DNA from: Bacteroidota bacterium | GTDB lineage: Bacteria > Bacteroidota > Ignavibacteria > UBA10030 > SZUA-254 | NCBI GenBank assembly: GCA_020056225.1 | Contig: JAGVIE010000006.1 | Location: forward strand, 62,001 to 126,000 | Length of the DNA: 64,000 nucleotides | Direction: 5' to 3' | Shown here: one piece after another, positions 28,401 to 38,075 of the stretch | Layout of the letters: every line of letters begins with the position of its first letter | How positions within the stretch are numbered: position 1 is the first letter of the stretch | The notes under the pieces: generated by a model | Told to the model about the DNA's origin: nothing | Databases searched by the model: none | The model's input: the letters and a program-made list of their open reading frames with translations, nothing else | Position numbers and translations under genes: made by a program

Positions 28401-30909
28401 AATCGTCGTGAAAACGTTTTGGCATGATTAACGCATGAACCACTTTGCCCGTGATTTCTGAACTTTTATACTGGAATAGTTTTTCGAACGCCTCATTCCA
28501 GTAGAAGAATTTTTCTTCGTCGTCCATCATAATAATCGAATCTTGAGCTGATGAAGCGAGGTTCTTAAATTTTTCCTCACTCGCGAGCAGCGCTTCCTCC
28601 ATCTCATCCCGTTTTGCCCGCATCCGTAGCGTGGTGATACCAAATGCCAGATCGCTCGCCAGCTCTTTTAGAATTTCTACTTCCTTAGTATCGAATGCAT
28701 ACACCTCATTGGAATATATGCCTAACGCTCCAAGAGTCAGATCTTCGCTTATCAACGGCAGAGCAATAACAGATTTATATCCATGTTGAATTGCTGCCTC
28801 ACGCCATGGAGCGAAAGTAGGATCCATTGGAATGTTACGCACTATACATGGTTTCCCTGTTCGGATTGCAGTGCCGCCGGGACCACGGCCGCGCTCATTG
28901 TCTCCCCAGGTAACCTTTGCTGATTCAACATAACCTGACTCGAATCCTGCATGGGCTATAGGTCGCAAGGCCTTATCTTCATCATGTTCAGCGAAACCGA
29001 CCCATGCCATGCGATAACCGCCTACATCGACAGCGATTTGGCAGACCTCGTTCAGCAATGTCACTTCATCAGTAGTGCGGATAAGAGCCTGATTCGTATC
29101 GCTGAGCATAAGGAGAGTTCGGTTCACATGGGCAATCTCCATTTCTGCCAGTTTGCGTTCCGTAATATCTTGGACTGTTCCTATGGAGAGGAGTGGTTTG
29201 TCATCAGCATCATAGAAAGTTTCGCACTCTTCGTGGACGTATTTTATCCGTCCATCTGCAAAACGAAGGCGATGATCTATAGCGTAGGGAGTTCGGGTTT
29301 TTATGGAGTTAGTATAGGCAAAATTTACAGCATCCCGGTCATCGGGATGGATGGCATCCAAAAAAGACTCGTAGGAGGCGCCGAACCTCTTGGGATCGAT
29401 CTCGAACATCTGGTAGATTTCGTCGGACCACGTTAGAATGTTGTTGACAATATCCAACTCCCAACTGCCGATATGAGCGATACGCTGGGCTTCATTGAGT
29501 CGGCTTACGCTTTTCTTTAAAGCTTCTTCAGTTCGTTTGCGCTCAGTGATATCTATAAAAGCACCCACGATACCTGCTACCTGATCGTTTTCATCACGAA
29601 AGACATCCTTAGAATAGATGACCGGGCGTTCCAATCCATCTTTATCTCGTACTTTGAATTCATAAATTTGCCGCGCAGGGTTTCTCATTAATTCCAAATC
29701 TTTGATATGGTAAACTTTCGCGTGTTCGCTTGGCCATAGTTCATATACAGTTTTCCCCTTTATCTGATCAGAGGTAACGCCCATGAACTCGGAGAAAGCG
29801 CGGTTGCAACCTAGATACCGACCTTCCTCGTCCTTATAAAATACAGGCGTGGGAGTTGCCGAAAGCAATGCCTCGTTGAATCTCAATGTCCGTTGTAGGT
29901 CTTCGTGAGCCTTTTGTAACGCTTCCTCTGCCTGCTTGCGCTCGGTAATGTCTTGAGCAAACACAACCACTCCTATGACGCTGCCATCTTCCCCAAAAAC
30001 AGAATTGTGCGATATTTCAAAATACAACCGTGACAACTTTTCCTCACCGGAATAAGACGCCTCAATATGACTCTCTCCAGCCAGCGCACGATCAATGTTT
30101 CGTTTGGCTTTTTCTCGATCCTCCATTACGGTCATGTAATCCAAGAGACTGTGGTTTATTTCGATTTCCGCGCCGTAGATTGCTTTCATGACGGCGGCAT
30201 GTCCTTTGTTGAAACTCGTGTAACAGTATTGTCGGTCCACAGAAAAGACCAGAGCATCTGTGCTATCGATGATGCTGTGTAATGTCGAGTATTGTACTTT
30301 CAACGCCTCCTCGGCGTGACGTTGCTTGATGATTTTCTGCAGTTCATTAGCAACGAGTTGGATGTGAATGACATCATGCTTATCATACTCCTCAATCTTG
30401 TTTCCCACGCCGAAGATGATCCTGACTTTGTCACCCTCCATCACAGGGATACTCATGAACCGACGTACAGGCGAGTGTCCCTCGGGTAATCCTTTCCGGT
30501 TGGGAGAATTTGCAAAATCGTTATAGATCACCGGACGCTTAAGACGCACACAGTCAACCCAGTTGCCTGCACTATCGATAGGATAGTGCGTGTCATACAC
30601 TGCTGTGCAGTTCTTCAATGCCTCACTATTCCACGTTGTGAGAATGATATTTTTCTGATCATCTGAAACGAGATGGAAAAAACCAATAGCACTGTCTGTA
30701 AGCTTAACAACATGCTCAAGAGTATAGTCGTAGAGTTGTTTCTCTGTCAATTGAGGGGCTTTCTCGTAAAGCTCCAGAAGTAGATTTCCGCGCTCCGCTT
30801 CTTTGTGCAGATATTCCTCTGCCTTCTTACGCTCGGTTTTGTCGCTCAAATTATTGGAAAGAGATGCTGGTTTACGGATGGATTGCCTGGATCTTTTTTT
30901 CTGATTCAT
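25489..30909 (-). CDS. Giant soluble hybrid histidine kinase with 3 GAF, 7 PAS and a receiver
   Basis: 1806 residues with no transmembrane segment. Domain order: GAF about 45-195; PAS 205-325, 345-455 and 475-585; GAF 605-765; PAS 780-895, 908-1018 and 1026-1140; GAF 1150-1300; PAS 1310-1425; HisKA with H1448 (ASGIAHDLNNVLAP); HATPase with NVCVNARDAM, DTGIGI and GKGTGLGLS; receiver 1688-1805 with D1739 (VLMDMMMP) and K1789. Each PAS ends in ITERKxAEE or ITEKK, the usual PAS-to-helix linker. The H-box HDLNN is of the HPK4 type. It is cytoplasmic and must integrate many small-molecule or redox inputs; its output partner is not adjacent. An AGGAGA site precedes the ATG. Confidence 0.92.
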   Translation of the reverse strand: MNQKKRSRQSIRKPASLSNNLSDKTERKKAEEYLHKEAERGNLLLELYEKAPQLTEKQLYDYTLEHVVKLTDSAIGFFHLVSDDQKNIILTTWNSEALKNCTAVYDTHYPIDSAGNWVDCVRLKRPVIYNDFANSPNRKGLPEGHSPVRRFMSIPVMEGDKVRIIFGVGNKIEEYDKHDVIHIQLVANELQKIIKQRHAEEALKVQYSTLHSIIDSTDALVFSVDRQYCYTSFNKGHAAVMKAIYGAEIEINHSLLDYMTVMEDREKAKRNIDRALAGESHIEASYSGEEKLSRLYFEISHNSVFGEDGSVIGVVVFAQDITERKQAEEALQKAHEDLQRTLRFNEALLSATPTPVFYKDEEGRYLGCNRAFSEFMGVTSDQIKGKTVYELWPSEHAKVYHIKDLELMRNPARQIYEFKVRDKDGLERPVIYSKDVFRDENDQVAGIVGAFIDITERKRTEEALKKSVSRLNEAQRIAHIGSWELDIVNNILTWSDEIYQMFEIDPKRFGASYESFLDAIHPDDRDAVNFAYTNSIKTRTPYAIDHRLRFADGRIKYVHEECETFYDADDKPLLSIGTVQDITERKLAEMEIAHVNRTLLMLSDTNQALIRTTDEVTLLNEVCQIAVDVGGYRMAWVGFAEHDEDKALRPIAHAGFESGYVESAKVTWGDNERGRGPGGTAIRTGKPCIVRNIPMDPTFAPWREAAIQHGYKSVIALPLISEDLTLGALGIYSNEVYAFDTKEVEILKELASDLAFGITTLRMRAKRDEMEEALLASEEKFKNLASSAQDSIIMMDDEEKFFYWNEAFEKLFQYKSSEITGKVVHALIMPKRFHDDYEKGFAKYLETGEGSAVGKVLELAAIKKNGDEFPVELSLSTLMLKGKRMSLGILRDITERKRAEEEILERKTYLETIMDSSLDLIFTVKMDGTFGYANKKLFDILGYKFEDIQNRHFLEFIPKKFHSVMQEKWLEIQRGVSSVYETQVIKADGSIVDCLVSHTPIKGLNEYLGILKDITERKQAEEEIKMLSTVVEQSTEGIAIANLGGNLTFINEAWCKMHGYESSKELLGKNLAIFHNQEQMENEVKPFNEKAIELGAFSGEVGHITRDGKPFPTLMTTTVLKNKEGKPYAMTGIAMDITERKRAELLQNAVYRISQASDKAANLGELYKSVHEIIGTVMSAKNFYIALYDKEKDLINYSYFVDEVESPPSPVKPGKGLTEYVLCTGKPLLCDEATDMELRRRGEVEVVGATSAIWLGVPLIVENKTIGVMVIQHYTDSKAYSKRELLMFEYVSSQVAKAIQRKRAEENIRMLSSAMEQSPASIVITDLEGKIEYVNPKFTQVTGYAYAEALGQKPSLLKSGEKPSEDYKQLWETITSGKEWRGEFHNKKKNGALYWESASISPIKDASGKTTHYLAVKEDITEKKLLESQFLRSQRMESIGTLASGIAHDLNNVLAPIMLSIEVLRKRTTDETGKRMLETIESSAKRGSDIVKQVLTFSRGAEGERVLLQPKHLIDEIVKIAKETFPRSIEIQADVPRNLWALLADPTQIHQVLLNVCVNARDAMPKGGKLTIKAENIIIDEQYACMDIDAKPGQYVVIAITDTGIGISPKILNKIFEPFFTTKEVGKGTGLGLSTTHTIVKNHGGFIHVNSEVGKGTTFKIYLPASMKHEVSPKEEIRVEMPVGHGETILVVDDEASVREMSRNTLETYGYKVIAASDGMEALSIYAEKKNDISIVLMDMMMPIMGGYATIKVLKKMNPQVLIIPTSGLPSEIETVKSLIPDLKLSLLKPYTAEKLLGTLNRAITE

Positions 30910-31139
30910 AGTGATTCTCCTGAAACATTCTACCTACAAAAGGTTTTCAACTTTGCTACTCGGCTATGACAAAAAAAACAGCACAACGATGCCATGTACC
31001 CACAGTGATGCGTGTGAATATTCTTCCAAGAGATCAATTACCGCGATTGGATGTCATCGTAATGCCTCAAAGTCTGTGCAATTTTGCACAACTTTTGTAA
31101 TTACGTATTGCGTTTCTACTTCCAATAATGGTGTAATGA

Positions 31140-31188
31140 CGCAATATTGTCCCGCCGTTGGCGGGGTAAACTATTTTTATTCTTTTTG
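31140..31188. repeat. Hairpin plus T-rich tail, dispersed repeat copy 1
   Basis: Stem CCCGCC/GGCGGG, then TAAACTATTTTTATTCTTTT. The same plan (CAATAT, C/G stem, TAAACTGTTTTTATTCTTTT) occurs at about 50792-50843. It looks like a terminator but no plus-strand gene precedes it. Confidence 0.5.
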
Positions 31189-31417
31189 TCTGTATTGATC
31201 ATAAGTCAGTATCTCTTCAAATAACGATGGGTTGAACTCTACCCTCTTACAAAATCCATCCTTCACTGCAAAGATATTAAATGTTAATCTAATTGTCAAT
31301 ACAAAATACCATCCTCATCGAAATACAACAAAAGGGGAATATTTAAATCAGTTTAGTGGGATTAGTTTCTTGGATGTCATGAACTATTTCGTGATACGAG
31401 GGAAGATACCTTAGTCA

Positions 31418-31441
31418 GTGTCATGGTGTGTACCATGACAC
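31418..31441. repeat. Perfect 10-bp hairpin
   Basis: GTGTCATGGT, loop GTGT, then ACCATGACAC. It is followed by several related ATGAC/GTCAT pieces up to 31552 and resembles the intergenic hairpin repeats at 45577 and 49122. Confidence 0.6.
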
Positions 31442-31752
31442 CCAGGTCTGGTTCGACGGAGTCTATCCCGTCGTCGACTTCGACTCCGCTTAGCATGACG
31501 ACGGGACTCACCATGACGGGGATTGTTTGACTACAGGACTCACAATGACGAGGTTGATTGATGGAACTCATATTTGCAAATAATCGTTATAGCTCCTGAA
31601 TTTCGGTTGCATACGAGTTATTTTTTTCGTAATATCCCTAAACTAAAATCACCCTTTTAAGTCCGATAATTGATTCCTCCACAAGAATATAGAGGAACGT
31701 TTTGCCAAAGATGTTGTTTGTTAATGATACGTTGATATAAGCTTCGCATAGT

Positions 31753-32322
31753 ATGAAGAAATCGCTTTTAGATTATACGCTCCGCATTCGGCTTCCGATT
31801 GTTCTCTTCGTTGCTGTTATAGCATCTATTATTACATATTTTGTTTCGCGTGCCGAGCGCGACGGTGTTGGTTACGCGCCAGTTCAGCCGATCGCTTTCT
31901 CGCATAAACTTCATGCCGGAACAATGCAGATCGATTGTAAATATTGTCATACCGGAGTAACATCTTCTCCCCATGCCATGGTGCCGCCCGTGAGCACATG
32001 TATGAATTGCCACAGCGTTGCGCGCAAAAACAAACCCGAAATTATAAAGCTTACTAAATTTTATCAGGACAGCACTGCAATCCCCTGGAAACGCGTGCAT
32101 AAAGTACCGGATTACGCTTACTTCAATCACAGCGTGCATGTGAATAAAGGAATCGATTGCGCTAACTGTCACGGAAAAGTTGAAAACATGGATGTCGTTC
32201 AGCAAGTATCTGAATTTACCATGGCGGCATGTTTGAATTGCCACCGCAACGCAACGACTCAACTGGCGAATGTTCCGAATATTAAAAATGGTCCTACAAA
32301 CTGCTCAGCATGTCATAGATGA
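31753..32322 (+). CDS. actA: Alternative complex III subunit ActA, pentaheme cytochrome c
   Basis: A 189-residue multiheme cytochrome with one N-terminal transmembrane anchor (about 10-28, IRLPIVLFVAVIASIITYFV). It has five CxxCH heme sites: CKYCH, CMNCH, CANCH, CLNCH and CSACH. Several separate histidines (FSHKLHAG, FNHSVHVN) can be distal ligands. ActA brings electrons from the iron-sulfur subunit ActB to the monoheme subunit in the quinol:cytochrome c oxidoreductase complex. It heads the operon; the next gene overlaps by 4 bp. Confidence 0.93.
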   Translation: MKKSLLDYTLRIRLPIVLFVAVIASIITYFVSRAERDGVGYAPVQPIAFSHKLHAGTMQIDCKYCHTGVTSSPHAMVPPVSTCMNCHSVARKNKPEIIKLTKFYQDSTAIPWKRVHKVPDYAYFNHSVHVNKGIDCANCHGKVENMDVVQQVSEFTMAACLNCHRNATTQLANVPNIKNGPTNCSACHR

Positions 32323-32510
32323 TTGTGAAGAATGAAATAAAGCGGCGTAATTTTTTCGGTTATATCCTCGGCGGTATTACTTCAGGGTTTTTAATCTCTA
32401 ATCCAACAAGACTGATCGCACGCGCTAAAAGAATATTCAAAACAGAAAAAAAGATCGTGGTGAAACAAAATCCGTTAGCGGTTCCTCGAATGAAAGATAA
32501 TCCTTTTTAA
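32319..32510 (+). CDS. Small Tat-signal-like protein within the act operon
   Basis: A 63-residue protein not recognised. It begins with KRRNFFGYILGGITSG, a twin-arginine-like motif with a hydrophobic run, followed by a basic tail ending VVKQNPLAVPRMKDNPF. It overlaps actA by 4 bp and ends 1 bp before actB, so it is certainly co-translated. It could be a small extra subunit of the complex, an assembly factor, or what is left of a Rieske- or ActB-type signal segment. Confidence 0.6.
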   Translation: MIVKNEIKRRNFFGYILGGITSGFLISNPTRLIARAKRIFKTEKKIVVKQNPLAVPRMKDNPF

Positions 32511-32511
32511 G

Positions 32512-35500
32512 ATGGCTTACGATAAAAAATACTGGAAGAGTTTGAGCGAATATCAGGATGAGAAAACATCACGACAGATGAAGGAGAAAGAATTCATCGA
32601 TGGTGTAACTGAAGGTTTTGGACTTACAAATCTTTCTCCAATATCCAGAAAAAAATTCCTTGCGCTTATTTCTGCTTCTACGGCTTTTGCCATGGCAGGA
32701 TGCAGCAATTACAAAGACCGTGGAGAAATTGTTCCTTACAGTAAAAAGCCGGAAGATGTAACACCGGGCGTGGCAAATTTTTATGCTTCAACGTGCAACA
32801 GTTGTAGTCAATCATGCGGAATATTGATAAAGACGCGCGAAGGCAGGCCAATTAAAGTCGACGGCAATCCGGATCATCCAATTAATCAAGGTAAGATTTG
32901 TGCCAAAGGACAGGCGAATGTTCTTAATTTATACGATCCTTATCGTTTGAGGGCTCCTCAGTATGGAACAGCATCGGGGAGAATGGGAGAATTGATATGG
33001 CAGAATGCCGATGCCGAGGTGATACCGAAATTAGAAGAATCGGTAAAGACCGGAAAAGAAATTTCGATTATCACTCATTCGATCCACTCACCAACCACAA
33101 AGAAGGTGTTAGACGATTTTACTGCGAAATTCCCAGTGACCAAAATTTACACATACGATTTATTCAATGATGAAAACCGGAAACGTGCGTGGAATAAATG
33201 TTACGGAACAAATAACTTGCCAGTGATAGAATGGGAAAAAGCAAAAGTTATTTTAGCGCTCGAAGCAGATTTTTTGGGAACAGACGGGATGACGGTTGAG
33301 CAAACGCGCAAGTTTGCCGATGGGCGAGACATCATGAAGTCGAAAGAGTTCAGAAAACTTTATTGTGTTGAAGGAACAATGTCGCTGACCGGCGCGAATG
33401 CCGATTATCGATTACGTCTTCGTCCCGGCGCACAGCTTGAATTTGTCCTCGGTCTTATTAATGAAATTTCTAATAAGCTAGGTGTAATTAATGCTCTTCC
33501 CCAAAGCGTATCTTTGAAATCTATCTTGAATAAATATTCGCTGGATGAAAATATCATCAATCATCTCATCGACGATTTGTTGAAGAATAGAAGTCAGTCT
33601 ATTATCTATGCCGGGAATATTTTATCCGAAGAGATTCACGTTGCGGTTAATTATCTGAATGAAATTCTCGGTAATACAAAATTATATCAATCAAACCGAA
33701 TGTTAACATCTTTAACGACCTTAACGGAACCAAAAGGTTTTGAGGAACTTGTCGGCAAAATGAAATCCGGGGATGTGAGTGTCGTTATTCATTTTGATTC
33801 GAACCCTGTTTATCATCTTCCGAAAGATTTCGGCTACGAGCAGGGCATGAAATCTATTCCGCTGACGCTAAGTTTAGTTGAATCTTATAATGAAACTTCG
33901 GGATTGTCTACATTTGTTCTTCCCATCAATCACGCATTCGAATCGTGGGGAGATTTTCAGGTGCGGACCGGCATTTACTCGCTTCAACAGCCTGTCATTG
34001 CCCCTCTATATAATACCCGTCAGAAGGAAGCGATTCTTCTAACCTGGATTAATGGCAAAGATTCTTATAAAGATACGATCTATCATGAATATTTGATGAA
34101 CAGGTGGCAAAAGGAATTGTTCCCGTCGCTCGATAGAAGAGTAGATTTTAAATCGTTCTGGTATTCATCGCTTCATGACGGAGTTGTTAAGTATGATGAA
34201 ACGGCGAAAAATGATTACAGCTTCAACAAAGGATCGCTTACTTCCATCGCACCAACGCAGAGTACGTCGGGGTTCAGTGTTGCATTAACCGAAAATTATT
34301 TTATAGGTGATGGACGATTTGCGAATAACGGATGGCTTCAGGAGCTTCCGCATCCTGTTTCGAAAATAGTTTGGGATAATTATGCGGCAATTTCTCCTAA
34401 GAGCGCTGAGGAATTAAATCTTGAAAATAATGATCTGATTGAGATAATACTTGCTGACAGAAAAATAGTTTTACCGGTATTTCTACAACCCGGGCAAGCG
34501 AATGATTTTATTTCTGTCGCGCTTGGTTATGGTAGATCAAACGCCGGACCAATCGGGACAGACGTTGGTGTAAATGCAAATCTTTTACTCTCAAAGGAAT
34601 CAATTATTGCTTCTCGCGTTTTTCAAAACGCAGTAGTCAAAAAATTAGAAGGGAAGCGTGAACTTGTTTCCACGCAGGAACATCATTCGCTTGATGATGA
34701 GTTTGTCAAAGATCTCCACATCAAAAGGAAGATTATTCAAGAAGGAACGCTTGAAGAATACGAAAAGAATCCGAACTTCCTGCATGAAGAAAAACATGAA
34801 TTATTCAACATTGCCAAGACTGTAGAATATAACGGTGTTAAGTGGGCAATGGCAATCGACCTCAACAAATGCACTGGCTGCAATGTTTGTGTGGCGGGAT
34901 GCAATGTTGAAAATAATATTCCTGTCGTTGGCAAAGAGCAGGTAGGCAAAGGGCGAGAGATGCAATGGATTCGGATTGACCGATATTATTCTGGTACGAA
35001 TGAAAATCCTTCGCTCAGTCATCAGCCGATGCTTTGCCAGCATTGCGATAACGCGCCGTGCGAAAATGTTTGTCCTGTTGTTGCCACAAACCACAGTCCT
35101 GATGGATTGAACCAGATGGTTTACAACCGTTGTGTCGGTACGAAATATTGTTCGAATAACTGTCCGTATAAAGTGCGCCGTTTTAACTTCTTTAACTGGC
35201 GGGATAATTTAGCGGACGGATATTATGAAGGCGAGCCTATAAGTTTATTGCACAATCCCGAAGTAACAGTTCGCTCACGCGGAGTGATGGAAAAGTGCAC
35301 ATTTTGTTTGCAACGAATCATGGAAGCACGTCAGCACGCGACTGAGCAGGGAAAGGTATTGGTTGGAACAGATGTTCGAACTGCATGTGAAGAAGCATGT
35401 CCTGCATCTGCAATAATTTTTGGAGATATGAACGATCCGAATTCGGAAATATCAAAATACCGGAAGCATGAACTTGGTTATCGTGTATTGGAAGAAGTAA

Positions 35501-35565
35501 ATGCCAAACCCAACGTAACATACCTTGCCCGGCTGAGGAATGTGAATGAGGAGAAAACTGCATGA
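32512..35565 (+). CDS. actB: Alternative complex III subunit ActB, molybdopterin-oxidoreductase-like and Fe-S fusion
   Basis: A 1017-residue exported subunit. The signal [20 protein letters not shown] reads as a Tat-like sequence with a lipobox, making C64 the likely lipid anchor. Residues about 85-730 match the molybdopterin-oxidoreductase fold and keep a four-cysteine set (C95, C98, C102, C130). The C-terminal 270 residues are a ferredoxin-like domain with several cysteine clusters ([56 protein letters not shown]) for up to four Fe-S centres. In characterised ACIII this subunit passes electrons from quinol at ActC to ActA. It overlaps actC by 4 bp. Confidence 0.94.
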   Translation: MAYDKKYWKSLSEYQDEKTSRQMKEKEFIDGVTEGFGLTNLSPISRKKFLALISASTAFAMAGCSNYKDRGEIVPYSKKPEDVTPGVANFYASTCNSCSQSCGILIKTREGRPIKVDGNPDHPINQGKICAKGQANVLNLYDPYRLRAPQYGTASGRMGELIWQNADAEVIPKLEESVKTGKEISIITHSIHSPTTKKVLDDFTAKFPVTKIYTYDLFNDENRKRAWNKCYGTNNLPVIEWEKAKVILALEADFLGTDGMTVEQTRKFADGRDIMKSKEFRKLYCVEGTMSLTGANADYRLRLRPGAQLEFVLGLINEISNKLGVINALPQSVSLKSILNKYSLDENIINHLIDDLLKNRSQSIIYAGNILSEEIHVAVNYLNEILGNTKLYQSNRMLTSLTTLTEPKGFEELVGKMKSGDVSVVIHFDSNPVYHLPKDFGYEQGMKSIPLTLSLVESYNETSGLSTFVLPINHAFESWGDFQVRTGIYSLQQPVIAPLYNTRQKEAILLTWINGKDSYKDTIYHEYLMNRWQKELFPSLDRRVDFKSFWYSSLHDGVVKYDETAKNDYSFNKGSLTSIAPTQSTSGFSVALTENYFIGDGRFANNGWLQELPHPVSKIVWDNYAAISPKSAEELNLENNDLIEIILADRKIVLPVFLQPGQANDFISVALGYGRSNAGPIGTDVGVNANLLLSKESIIASRVFQNAVVKKLEGKRELVSTQEHHSLDDEFVKDLHIKRKIIQEGTLEEYEKNPNFLHEEKHELFNIAKTVEYNGVKWAMAIDLNKCTGCNVCVAGCNVENNIPVVGKEQVGKGREMQWIRIDRYYSGTNENPSLSHQPMLCQHCDNAPCENVCPVVATNHSPDGLNQMVYNRCVGTKYCSNNCPYKVRRFNFFNWRDNLADGYYEGEPISLLHNPEVTVRSRGVMEKCTFCLQRIMEARQHATEQGKVLVGTDVRTACEEACPASAIIFGDMNDPNSEISKYRKHELGYRVLEEVNAKPNVTYLARLRNVNEEKTA

Positions 35566-36929
35566 GCACGACGGTTATCGATTACACTAAAGAACTTCCC
35601 GTCGTTGAAGGCAGACCGCCTGCATCTCAGATAGATGCAGTTGTGTCGGCGCCGCTCGATCAATTCCCGCCGCGAAAATGGTGGTATGCATTCGCCGTTA
35701 CATTATCAATGCTCTCCATCGGCGGATTTTGTATCGGTATGTCGCTTTATAAGGGGTTGGGAATCTGGGGTGTAAATCAACCGGTTGGATGGGGATTTGA
35801 TATTGTTAATTTTGTTTTTTGGGTAGGAATAGGTCATGCGGGAACTTTGATATCAGCAATTTTATTTTTACTTCGGCAAAGATGGCGGACAGGCATCGCG
35901 CGTTTCGCGGAAGCTATGACTATCTTTGCAGTTATGTGTGCCGGATTATTTCCGTTAATGCACACCGGACGACAGTGGCTGCCGATGTATTTAACTCCAT
36001 ATCCAAATCAGCACGGATTGTGGGTGAACTTCACATCGCCGTTATTGTGGGATGTGTTTGCAGTCTCAACTTATTTTACTGTGTCGTTAGTGTTTTGGTA
36101 TTTAGGATTGATTCCAGATCTAGCGACGCTCCGAGATCGAACTACAAACAAAATAAAGAAAACCATTTATTCTATTTTCAGTTTGGGCTGGCGTCATTCG
36201 AATCGTCATTGGCAGCATTATGAACGCGCGTATTTAATACTTGCGGGTTTTGCAACTCCACTTGTCCTTTCTGTTCATACAATCGTAAGTTTCGATTTTG
36301 CCGTATCGGTGATACCGGGGTGGCATACAACAATTTTTCCGCCATACTTTGTAGCGGGCGCGGTTTTCTCCGGCTTTGCGATGGTGCAGAATGTTTTAAT
36401 TTTTGTGAGACAATATTTCAATCTCAAACATATCATCACGTTAGATCATCTTGAAAAGATGAACAAAGTAATGGTGCTCACAGGCAGCATGGTCGGATAT
36501 GCTTACGCGATGGAATTTTTCATTGCATGGTACAGCGGAAGTCAGTTTGAAACGTTTGTCTTTTTAAATCGTGCACTTGGTCCCTATTCTTGGGCGTACT
36601 GGACAATGGTTAGCTGTAATGTGATTTTCCCTCAGTTATTCTGGATTAAAAAAATCAGACGTTCTATACCGGCGATGTTCCTAATAGGAATTACAGTCAA
36701 CATCGGCATGTGGTTCGAAAGATTTGTCATTGTTGTAACATCGCTCTCGAGAGATTTTCTGCCATCAAGTTGGGGGCATTATACGCCGACGCTTTACGAT
36801 GCCGGAATTTTTCTCGGTAGTTTCGGTTTATTTTTTACACTAATATTAATCTTTGTCCGTGTACTACCGGTCGTTTCAATTTCTGAAGTGAAAGCAGTTG
36901 TTGAAGGCGCGCAACCGAGTCATCATTAA
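35562..36929 (+). CDS. actC: Alternative complex III subunit ActC, NrfD/PsrC-like quinol-binding membrane protein
   Basis: A 455-residue membrane protein with about ten transmembrane helices (for example [54 protein letters not shown]). The NrfD family signature is clear, and the His and Asp/Glu residues near the first helices would help bind quinol on the periplasmic side. It overlaps actB by 4 bp (ATGA) and is 6 bp from the actD-E gene. Confidence 0.93.
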   Translation: MSTTVIDYTKELPVVEGRPPASQIDAVVSAPLDQFPPRKWWYAFAVTLSMLSIGGFCIGMSLYKGLGIWGVNQPVGWGFDIVNFVFWVGIGHAGTLISAILFLLRQRWRTGIARFAEAMTIFAVMCAGLFPLMHTGRQWLPMYLTPYPNQHGLWVNFTSPLLWDVFAVSTYFTVSLVFWYLGLIPDLATLRDRTTNKIKKTIYSIFSLGWRHSNRHWQHYERAYLILAGFATPLVLSVHTIVSFDFAVSVIPGWHTTIFPPYFVAGAVFSGFAMVQNVLIFVRQYFNLKHIITLDHLEKMNKVMVLTGSMVGYAYAMEFFIAWYSGSQFETFVFLNRALGPYSWAYWTMVSCNVIFPQLFWIKKIRRSIPAMFLIGITVNIGMWFERFVIVVTSLSRDFLPSSWGHYTPTLYDAGIFLGSFGLFFTLILIFVRVLPVVSISEVKAVVEGAQPSHH

Positions 36930-36935
36930 AAAAGT

Positions 36936-38075
36936 ATGAGCAAAAAACAATTATATTCTATAACAGCGCTCTTCGATTCACCCGACGCAATTATCAATGC
37001 GGCGTCAGAGACGAGCAAAGCCGGTTATACAAAGTATGACGTGAATACGCCTTATCCGGTTCACGGAATGGATGGAGCAATGCAGTTGAAGCCGTCGCGC
37101 CTCGGATATTTTGCGATGGCATTCGGATTGCTTGGCGCTGTTTCAGCTATCGGCTTTATGACGTGGGTAACTCTTGTAGAGTATCCACTCGTTATCGGTG
37201 GTAAACCATTCTGGTCATGGCCCGCATTCGTTCCGGTTTCTTTTGAATTAACAGTACTTCTTGCCTCAGTTCTTTCAATTGTAGCGATGATTGTTATCTA
37301 TTTTAAATTTCCGAATAATGCTCACCCGCTTCATGATACAAAATACATGAAGGCAGTTTCGTCTGATAAATTCGGAATAAACATTCAGGCGAACGATCCG
37401 AAGTTTGATGAGAAAGTTATTACAGAGTTTTTCAAATCGCTTGGCAGTAAAGATATTGCTCCGATTTATTTCGACGATGAAGAACTTCAGCACGGTCAGA
37501 AATTATTCGATCCTAAATTTATCGGTATTCTGTTGCTGGTGGCGATTATTTCTTCAGGGGCGACGTACCTTATATTCAATCAATTAATGTTCATGCCGCC
37601 TTTTAATTGGATGATGACACAGGAAAAATTGAAGGCGCAAAAACCAAGTGAATTATTTGCCGATGGTATCGGAATGCGTAAACCTGTTGAGGGAACTGTT
37701 GCACGGGGCATTCTACCTTATCCGTTTAAAGGTCAACCGGATTCTGCCGGAAAATATTTAGTTAATCCGTCGCTGCCAACAAAAGAAGTTCTGGAAACCG
37801 GGAAACAGAAATATCTCACATTTTGCAGTCCATGCCATGGAAATTTTGGTCAGGGTGATAGCCGGCTACGCGGTCAATTCCCGAATCCGCCTACGCTTCA
37901 TTCCGATAAAGTAAGAAATTGGCCCGACGGGAATATCTATCATGTAATTACAGAAGGACAAAATGTAATGCCGAGTTACGCGCCACAGATTGCACGCGAT
38001 GACCGCTGGGCAATTATTCATTATCTCCGGGCATTACAACGCGCACAGAATGCAAAGGAATCCGATTTAAAGTGA
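36936..38075 (+). CDS. Fused ActD-ActE subunit of alternative complex III
   Basis: A 379-residue protein that joins two subunits usually encoded apart. Residues 1-180 are the DUF3341 domain of ActD with two membrane helices (GYFAMAFGLLGAVSAIGFM, LTVLLASVLSIVAMIVIYF). A third helix at about 188-210 follows. From about 225 the sequence is ActE-like (ELFADGIGMRKPVEGTVARG) and carries a class I cytochrome c domain with heme site CSPCH (C297) and methionine ligand in NVMPSYAP. It overlaps actF by 4 bp. The fusion keeps the monoheme cytochrome in fixed ratio to ActD. Confidence 0.88.
   Translation: MSKKQLYSITALFDSPDAIINAASETSKAGYTKYDVNTPYPVHGMDGAMQLKPSRLGYFAMAFGLLGAVSAIGFMTWVTLVEYPLVIGGKPFWSWPAFVPVSFELTVLLASVLSIVAMIVIYFKFPNNAHPLHDTKYMKAVSSDKFGINIQANDPKFDEKVITEFFKSLGSKDIAPIYFDDEELQHGQKLFDPKFIGILLLVAIISSGATYLIFNQLMFMPPFNWMMTQEKLKAQKPSELFADGIGMRKPVEGTVARGILPYPFKGQPDSAGKYLVNPSLPTKEVLETGKQKYLTFCSPCHGNFGQGDSRLRGQFPNPPTLHSDKVRNWPDGNIYHVITEGQNVMPSYAPQIARDDRWAIIHYLRALQRAQNAKESDLK

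Larger units (their letters stand above)
30910..31752. other. 843-bp gene-free region with hairpins
   Basis: No convincing gene on either strand. It contains a hairpin at about 31152-31166 (CCCGCC/GGCGGG) followed by a T-rich tail and shared with 50 kb, a perfect 10-bp stem at 31418-31441, and further GACG/CGTC-rich inverted segments to about 31555. Both flanking genes point away from it (kinase on minus, act operon on plus), so their promoters should lie here. I could not pick a convincing -35/-10 pair. Confidence 0.6.

Noticed and set aside
25489..30909. Many plus-strand ORFs across the kinase gene and regular near-repeats every few hundred bases
   Set aside because: The ORFs are antisense shadows of the kinase frame. 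The repeats encode the ITERK linkers, are not evenly spaced and lie in coding sequence, so they are not a CRISPR array.
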